From: Lutjanus erythropterus
Lineage: Eukaryota; Chordata; Actinopteri; Lutjaniformes; Lutjanidae
Length of the DNA: 64,000 nucleotides
Assembly (NCBI GenBank): GCA_020091685.1
Contig: CM034607.1
Coordinates: 34,105,268 to 34,169,267, forward strand
Reading direction: 5' to 3'
Shown: one piece after another, positions 50,001 to 58,400 of the stretch
Numbering within the stretch: position 1 is the first letter of the stretch
How the letters are laid out: each line of letters begins with the position of its first letter
The notes under the pieces: model-generated
Databases searched by the model: none
What the model saw: the letters and a program-made list of their open reading frames with translations, nothing else
What the model was told of the DNA's origin: nothing
Made by a program: the position numbers and the translations under genes

Positions 50001-53000
50001 TTAATTATTATAGGTAATTATTATAACTTTTATGATATAGTTAAAAAAAAATCTTGTATCTTCAACATGTACACAACGAGAACCTCTTTGAGTATATAAG
50101 GATATTTTAGCAGTGGATTTAATTAGGACTGCATCTAAAGATTATTTTCATTAAAGTCAGAAAATAGGGAAAAAAATGTTGATCTATTTCCTAAAGTGCT
50201 CTTGAATCTGATGCTTTTAATGATTTCATGCTCATTTACTTAGAAGTGCATCTTCAAGCTGTCAGAACTTGTCTGCAAGGATTTCCTTTTAGATTGTGTG
50301 ACTGATACACAACTCCTCTGAGGTGTCTTCAATATGATACCTCATAGGATGTGTGCATCGTGCAGCGGCTGCACCTTGTCCGTGCATGTAGGACAAGTGT
50401 CAGATTTCCTGTTGAGAATCTGTGCACATCTTTTCTGTATTATAATATAAAACACAACAAGCCTCGATGAGTTCATCCCTATATTTGCTGTGGGAAATGT
50501 TGCACATGTAAGATGAAGCAGCCGGTGGCACCTTCAAACTTGGCAACTTTAATCTGTTATTCTCTAATGAAGTCATGTGTCTGATTTCCCATGGGAATTC
50601 ATTTAGTACTCTTGTCTTATCTTTGTGGAGACATGACTGTTAAGACAGATTTGGACTATGAGTAAAAAAGTCTATCCGTGTTCAGGACTAAATTCTTATG
50701 GTTCATGGTCAGTTCAAGGTAAAGCATCCACCTACACTTGTGTATTTTCGTTTGTTTGTACCTTATGTCACTATTTTTGGCACACTGACTAGTTCTGTGT
50801 TCTCTGACGGGCCAGGTGAATGATGTAATCCCACAAGCTTTTCACTATCATACACCTCAGTTTATTTGTTATTATGACTGGTTGCCTGGATCATGTATCT
50901 AATTTATTCACACTTAAGGCTGCATCAAGATAAAAGCATATTCAGCATCTGTGCATTCGTCATAAATCAGATGTAGAATTTTCTTTTTGCCTTATTCAAT
51001 TTTTACAAACAAATTTAAGCGGAAAAATAAGAAAACTTTTGTGAATGAAGCCGCTGTTTCACAAAATTTTCTTCTTCAGTTTAACGTGACTCAACTCTGA
51101 AATATATAAAGCTGACAATACTTACCATGGCAGGACAGGAACATCCCAGGTTGTCTGCAGGGTTGAGGCTGGTCAGCGGACACTGACCAGGTGTGCTCCG
51201 CTCTGCAGGGGGCGTTGGCGCGTAGAAGGGTTGCCGAAGAATGTGGTTCATACTGCCATGGGTCCCGTTGTTGTCGGTGGGAGAGATCTGCAGCACATCT
51301 GTATGGAAAAATGACTGCTTAGTCTTCACATCAGTGCAGGTCTGTTGGCTACAGATTGTGTGTATTTTACAGCCAACAATTTGAAAAAATATATGCAGAG
51401 ATTGATATCTTGCATGACTGCATTGGCAGGGTAATTTGCAATTGCATATTAGTCTGAAATATCTCAGTTCATATTGGATTTCCAGGGGGTGCTATCACCA
51501 GGCACAAACCAAAATGTCTCTGGGTATCATTGGGTGTTTGCACTGATGTCATAGTTTGGTCACTAACCCATTTCAGAGATACCGGAATGTAAACAACTTG
51601 CATTCAAGTCAAGCCGACTTGAGGATGTCAAAACCACAGAAGAGTTCAGGAGAACATGCGGAAGATGCTAAAACTTACAGAGCGGGGAAAGATAGGGCTG
51701 AGATACTGGGCAGCAAGGAAGGCTGAGGTATTTTCAGAAACTGAAGTTAACAGGTGGTGAAGATCTGCACACAGCATACAAGCGCAGAAAGACGTTTGGT
51801 AATGACCTTTATTGAAACACAGGCTGAACAGGAGCTTGAACAGTTGAAGCAACACAGGTAACAGTTCGTAACTCGGGCAATGAGTTGAACGGTGAGCGGT
51901 GACGTGAGGCCACAGACCCGAACAGTTCTGCTCAGCGGCAGGCGACAGGCGGTACCGGGAGGGAGGAGGCAGGAGATGAGGTCGACGAGGCGGCGGGTTG
52001 GGACAGTCGTGTGCACGATACATGAACTGAGACCTTTTAGACAAGTTATGAAGTCGTGAATATCAGAAGAGGGGGGCGTTCATGTTAACTCTTCTTGTGA
52101 ATGCTGTGAACACGACCCCATTTAAGGGAGAAAATAATCAGAAACAGTGGCGAGTTCTGATGCGCTGTACATGGTCAGTAACGCCGTGCTGTGAAAGCAG
52201 CCAGTGAGAGCGATGAAATGTGTGATACAGCCCTGAACAATACATGCAAGTCGATGTGGTACAAGGGCCATTTGAGAAAACTGTCTTTCACACTTCTATT
52301 GTTGTCTCTTTATTGTGTAAACTCTGTTTCCTAATATGAAAATGCTGTGGTTGAGATCTGGGGAGGCTAAAGCGTATTTTAAACCAGAATCACACTGCAG
52401 TGGTGTGAACGTCTCGGCTTGACCCAAACCAGCTGATGGCATCAAACAGCCTGCATCAGAGTTAGTAAACAGTCAGTGATATCAGAGTTTTGGACAGAGG
52501 AAAGAGAAGATCAGCCCATCAACTGACACAGGGCTTTGGGAGATTTTTAGACAGAATAAGACATATGTGCTACCGGCCAGCAACGGCACTAAGCTGTGTC
52601 TCTTGGTTGTGTCGAGAAGGGATCTTAAAATGTTCTTTTTTGTGCAACAGGTGGGAGGACAGCCGGCATACGCAGGAGTCATGTGTGAGACAGCGAGGGA
52701 AGCAGAGCTCGGCACACACGCTGCAAACGCAGGCTGCTGCAGGAGAGACTGAGACACGCTTCGTGGGAAAGCAGAGGGGTGAACGCACACTTCAAGAGAT
52801 CCAGGACGGGCAGAAATGAGTCTGAACAAAAAAGTGACTACATATCTAGCAGAGCAACGGAAACATGAGCTCATAGTTTGGTCTGGGCTGGATGCCAGGT
52901 GATTTTTTGACATAATGCAAACAGAAACTCTTCAGCCACAACATATTATTCTTTGCACAATGTTAGCACTTTGTTTGACCTTGGTTTTCTGACAACTGTT

Positions 53001-55385
53001 TATGTTTTTCAGCACCCTTGGATCCCTGTTCCTAAGTGACTCACAGCCAGAGGTGATAAGTAACAAGTGGAAATAGTGCTTAAATAGAATTATCAGGTAT
53101 CTGTACTTTTCCTAAGTATTTATTTTTTCTGGCCACATTTTACTTTTACTTCCTACATTTTAACACGAATATCTGTACTTTCTACTCCTTACATTTTGAA
53201 AACATTTAGTTTTAATGCATCTGAGGGGAATTATTGATCATCTTTATTTTGCATCACTGTGCACCTTCCCAACACCAAGACTGATTTCAGCCTAAATGGA
53301 TGGGAAAACAACACACAGGAAACACGATTCCTGGTGTATCCGTCAGTGCATAACACATAGGATAGATGTAACAAGATTAAAAAGATGTAAGAAGACAAAA
53401 AACAATGTAAGAGACTTAACAATATGTAAAAAGGCAAAAAAACAGTGTAACAAGACAAAAAATACATAAATGTAGTAACAAGTTGTGATGAGACAAAAAA
53501 TGTAAACAAGACACAAAGGATATAAAAGATGAAAAGATGAAAAACAACATAAAAGATGTTACATGCCGAAAAAGACATATATGACAAAGATAAAGATGTA
53601 ACAACACAAAATAGATGTAACAGAGAAAGACGTCTATCATTGAGAAATAATTTCATAATAACCTTTCAATATATTGTAAATCAAGTGGTCTGAGACAGAG
53701 CTAGACTTCTGCACCTCCTCTTGGCTCTGTTTTCAGCCTTTAGGGAATCCGGTAGGGGTGTAACAATGCAGTCATGCATCCGATGCATCGGACTTTAATG
53801 TGTTAGATATGAGTGCATCGGTTCAGACGGCCTGCATTGGTAAAAAGCTGAACATGGATCGGAAACAAATCGATGCAGCACTTGCCTATCGATACGTCTT
53901 ATTAGGATGTGCATACGTTTCATATTTGGCGTCAGGGAGCTGCCGCTGTAACTTTCCTGTTTTCTCTCTCTTCCTGCCTCTGCCTGCACCGCTCTCACTG
54001 GACACCTGCTGCAAATCATTTATGCAAAACATGTCTGACAGCGGAGTACAGAGACAAAAGTCTCACCCACAGAGACGTCATGGAAGAAGAGCAGGAAACA
54101 CAGAGCATCACTGTTCCTCCACACTGATCCAAACCACAGCACTCTTCATATGAAACAGAGCAGCACATCGTCTCACTGCAGAAATACTGATATTTTAAAC
54201 AGTTTTAAAGTTTGCTCACAGTTTCTCATTCAGGCTACAGGATCTCATTTATACACGAGACTCATAATATGTTAACACCACTGTAATGTCTCCTCTCTGT
54301 CTCTACTGTTATTATATTTAGTAAAACTATCAGGATGTCATTTTGCAGCTAACAGCACTCTACAAACGTAGCATTAGTTGAATCAAAATGTAAAGATTCA
54401 CACATTGCATTGTCTTGTATTGCATTATATCGTATCGTATCATGACAGAGCTGAATCGTATCGAACCGAATTGTTGGCCATTTAAAAATTTTAAGATATA
54501 TCGTATCGTTGAACATGTATACGAAGAAATCGCAGACCTGCAGACTGGCCAGATGAGAGCTTGTTTGTTGATTTGTTTATTTAAATGTTTGAGATTAAAA
54601 ACCAAATTTATTTTTACTCCTACTTGTCAACCTCTGCAGCAGCGATCCACAGAGAAATCGTGGAAACGAAATCGGATGAAATTCAACAATCAACCCTTTT
54701 TAGGCTTCCTACCTCCTGCAGCTTAGACGATTATTTATCAAGAAAGACTCACAAACTCACCACACATGAGATTGTACAGCTCGATGTTGGAAAAAGGTTC
54801 GATTTCTGTCTTGTAAAGAAATTTGGGTCCATAACTGAGAAACATGGCCTGCAAGAGAAGAGGAAGTAATACATTAGAAAACACTGGAAAAAGAAAAGAT
54901 CAAGGTAGTCAAAAACCTATTTAAACTTAAACATGCAGTTTCGGTAGTTCAGGTAGATTTTAGTGCAGAAATAATGCCATTTAAATAAGAAGTGGTACAA
55001 TGCCATTTGATCTCATAATACCGGAGAGAAAACAGTCATCTCTACAGTTGATATCTCTAAAACTCTGCAACTCACACCCAAAAAAAAAAAAAGAAAGAAA
55101 GAAAACCTGGGCAGGGGAAAAATATATATATATATATATTTGATTTTGGGATGGTCTGTCCTATTTAATTACACACAGTTAATTACATTAGACATAATTG
55201 TTGACAAATAGAACAGAACAGTAGAGGAATCGTCAGTGCTCACATGCATGCTCTCAGCATCATTGTCATAGCCGTGCGTGCCACCAGAGCAGAAGGTGAG
55301 AGATCCTGGATATCTGTGGGCAAATCCAGAACAGTTTACAGTTTCAACATAAAATGAATCAGAGGAGCCTCTGCAGAAAACTGAA

Positions 55386-55438
<53 letters not shown>

Positions 55439-58400
55439 TGTGTGTGTGTCATTCCCAGCAGAGAATGACAAAATGATAATGACATAGGGGGAACTGCATA
55501 TTCAACCACTTCAAAGAATTAATAACCTGTATTTTCTTCTTCATGACAAATTCACTGTCATTACCTGTAATGAGGTTCCTAAATGGTATGAGACATACGC
55601 TGTCTCAAGCTGAGACACAAATGAAGCAGCTGTTAATCATTTGTGGTTCCCAGTGGCTACTTAAGAAGAGTGAGAAGTCAATATATAAAACAGAGCCGTC
55701 AAAAAAAAAAAAAAAAAAAAGAATTACTGACAAAGAGTTGTATGTCTCCACCAACCAGTCAAGTTACAGCTAACATCCACATCTGTCCGGCCTCATTTAT
55801 CATCTGTAATGAAAACTCTGAAGGAATTTAGTATGCAACATATCACTATCTTTAAATCTTTTAGGAACTTAATAAAAGAGATGAAGTGTTTTTTTTTTTT
55901 GTTTTTTTTGCAAAATGGAAGTTCTCACTATTCATGTCTGATTCCAGTGAATAATTTCTAGTGAGAAATGGGCTGTCTACACCTGGAGAGTATTTCTACA
56001 GAGGAGGACAGAGGACTGATAAAAATTTTAATTAAAATATGATGATGTCACAGTGAAGTTGATCTTTGACCTTTTGGATGTAAAAAAAAAAAAAAAGTCA
56101 ATTTTATTCTATCTAGATTTTATCAGAATTAGCATATAAACTCTTGACTTATGACCAAAAACTCTCTCAAGGCGTTCAGACATCCTTCAGCATACAGTCA
56201 TGAATGTGCACAAAAAAAAAAAAAAAAAATAGGCTGATGGGTCCAGCGGTATTTGAGATTGGCTGTGGAAAAGCTGGACGGACATGGACAACTCACACTC
56301 ACACTCACACAAAAGCATCTGCGTGATACTTCCACCTGGCCGGGGATGACAAATGTAGCTACAGGGGAGCTTGTTTAAACCAGGGCTCTATTTTCCCATG
56401 TGATTATGTTTACATGACTAATGGATTAACTTTTGAAACTGATCCAGCATTGAAACAGGGCGCAGCAGACATCAGCTGCATAATGGGCTTCTATGTAATT
56501 GTGCAATTTCCTCCTTGATGGGCTTCGACTGTTGTTCCAAATGTCTGGCAACATTGTGAAAGCGACCCTGCCAAAGCCACCAGATTCAGTTTACCGAAAC
56601 TGCAATTTTATCATCAGAAAACACTCTGAGCCAACCTCCCTCTTGTGCCTCTACCAATAATTCCACATCTAATTTGGTGAATGCCAAACCAGAGTTGGTG
56701 ACCATTCTGTTTTTGCTGAGTTTTATTTTGTGTCTGTCAAGTTTGAATGTGGTGCGTTTTATGATGATAAAATTACTTTTTCTGTAAATGACGTCTGGTG
56801 GCTTTAAGGAGAGAGAGAAAGCGTCTGTTTCTGGTTCAACACAAAGGATCTTATTCTGAAAAAACTATTTTGCTGTTGACCGCTGCAGCACTACATGAGA
56901 CCAGTTTAAAAAAGTCTTGTCTCCATTAGTCACATTCACTCACCGATGACAAAATATGACCTAGGTTGAGAAATCCCTTAGTTACCTTTTAAAAACAGCA
57001 ACAACACCAACAAAAACAATGGAGGGCACACAAACTTGGATACCTCTCAAACAGCCACTTTGTCTCGACCAGGACGCTAACGTCTTCAATGCGGCGGCTG
57101 TTGGCAAAGTGGAGGCGCTTTGGCAGGTTGGCCTTCAGGTACGGCTTGATCTTTTGGTCCGGTTTCTTACACTGAACTCACCAAAAACACAGACAGTCCC
57201 ACTTCAGAATAAACTCTACTTCACTTGCAGTGAATAGCTGTAACATGTCAGCGAGAACAGTGAATACTTACAGTCATGTTCACAACAAGTCCAGCTGCGT
57301 CCCCTGTCAAAAGGGATCAAAACAATGAAGTCAACATTTCTGTAACTACAGCTGATGCATATTTGACTTTAGCTTGACTTGACGTCTTAACCTTGACAAT
57401 AAACACATTGAATCAGCTCTGAGTTATTTTTAGAATTAAGGATGAAAAGGTGATCTGGAATGGAATGAAACCAAGATGTTGATTCCAACTTCATTTTATT
57501 ATGCATTTGATGGTTCTGTCTGATAATCTAGTAGCAGACAGGCAAATTCTGTACTTTAAATTCTGCACTAATTCTGCACTAATCTAATCTAAAAGATGTT
57601 TGAAATGCTGATGTTTCAACACAGCATTCAAACTTGGGGTGTGTGTGTTGCTGGAGACACAAATAAGATGAAATTTGGACATAGGACATGTTCAATATTA
57701 ATAAGTTTTAAATAAACTGGTGAACAGTGCAGTGTGCAGCAGCAGGGGGCGGGGCTTCAGGGCTCTGTGAAACTTTGTTGCTTATTTTGTACTTTCATAC
57801 CTTATATAGCTTATTCTTTTTGTACTTTATTTACTTCTGTACCTTCATATTTTGTTGCTTACTTTTGTATTTTAATTGCTATTGTCCTTTATTATACTCT
57901 TATTGTTAACTGAATCTTTATGTTCTATTGCCTATGCACTTTCTGCAACTGATATCACTAATATCTTTTATTTCTGTCTATTAATTCTTTGTAAATATGT
58001 GTGACTACAAGCACTGTTTCAGGATGACGCAACTGCAATTCCATTGTGCCTGCACAATAACAATAAAGTTCTTAAATCTTGAACATGCAGATTGTCATAG
58101 TTTGGGATTTTCACTTCCTGTCTTATGTTGGTATATTGTCCCTCGTGTGTCTCTGTTGTCTTTACTTCTTTATCTTTGTCTATTTTCCCACCTGTTTTTT
58201 TGATGTGTGAGTGTTTCCACCTGCCCCTGGTCACCTCCCCAGTGTATTTAGCCTCGTGTCTGTTCCCTCTTCATTTTTGTGGTCCAGACTCCAGTTAAAC
58301 TTTGGATCTCACCTCAGATTGTTGCATGTCTGCATTTGGGTCCATTCTGCTGTTAACCTGCTTGACTGCGTGACAGTAATTATGTTGGATTCCACTGTGA

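Noticed and set aside
52482..52913. Frames of 109 and 143 codons on opposite strands
   Set aside because: Mutually overlapping, no similarity, no splice context; most likely chance within an intron.
53231..53656. A 141-codon minus-strand frame rich in Phe, Leu and Ser
   Set aside because: It is the complement of a purine-rich minisatellite; low-complexity translation, no start context or family.
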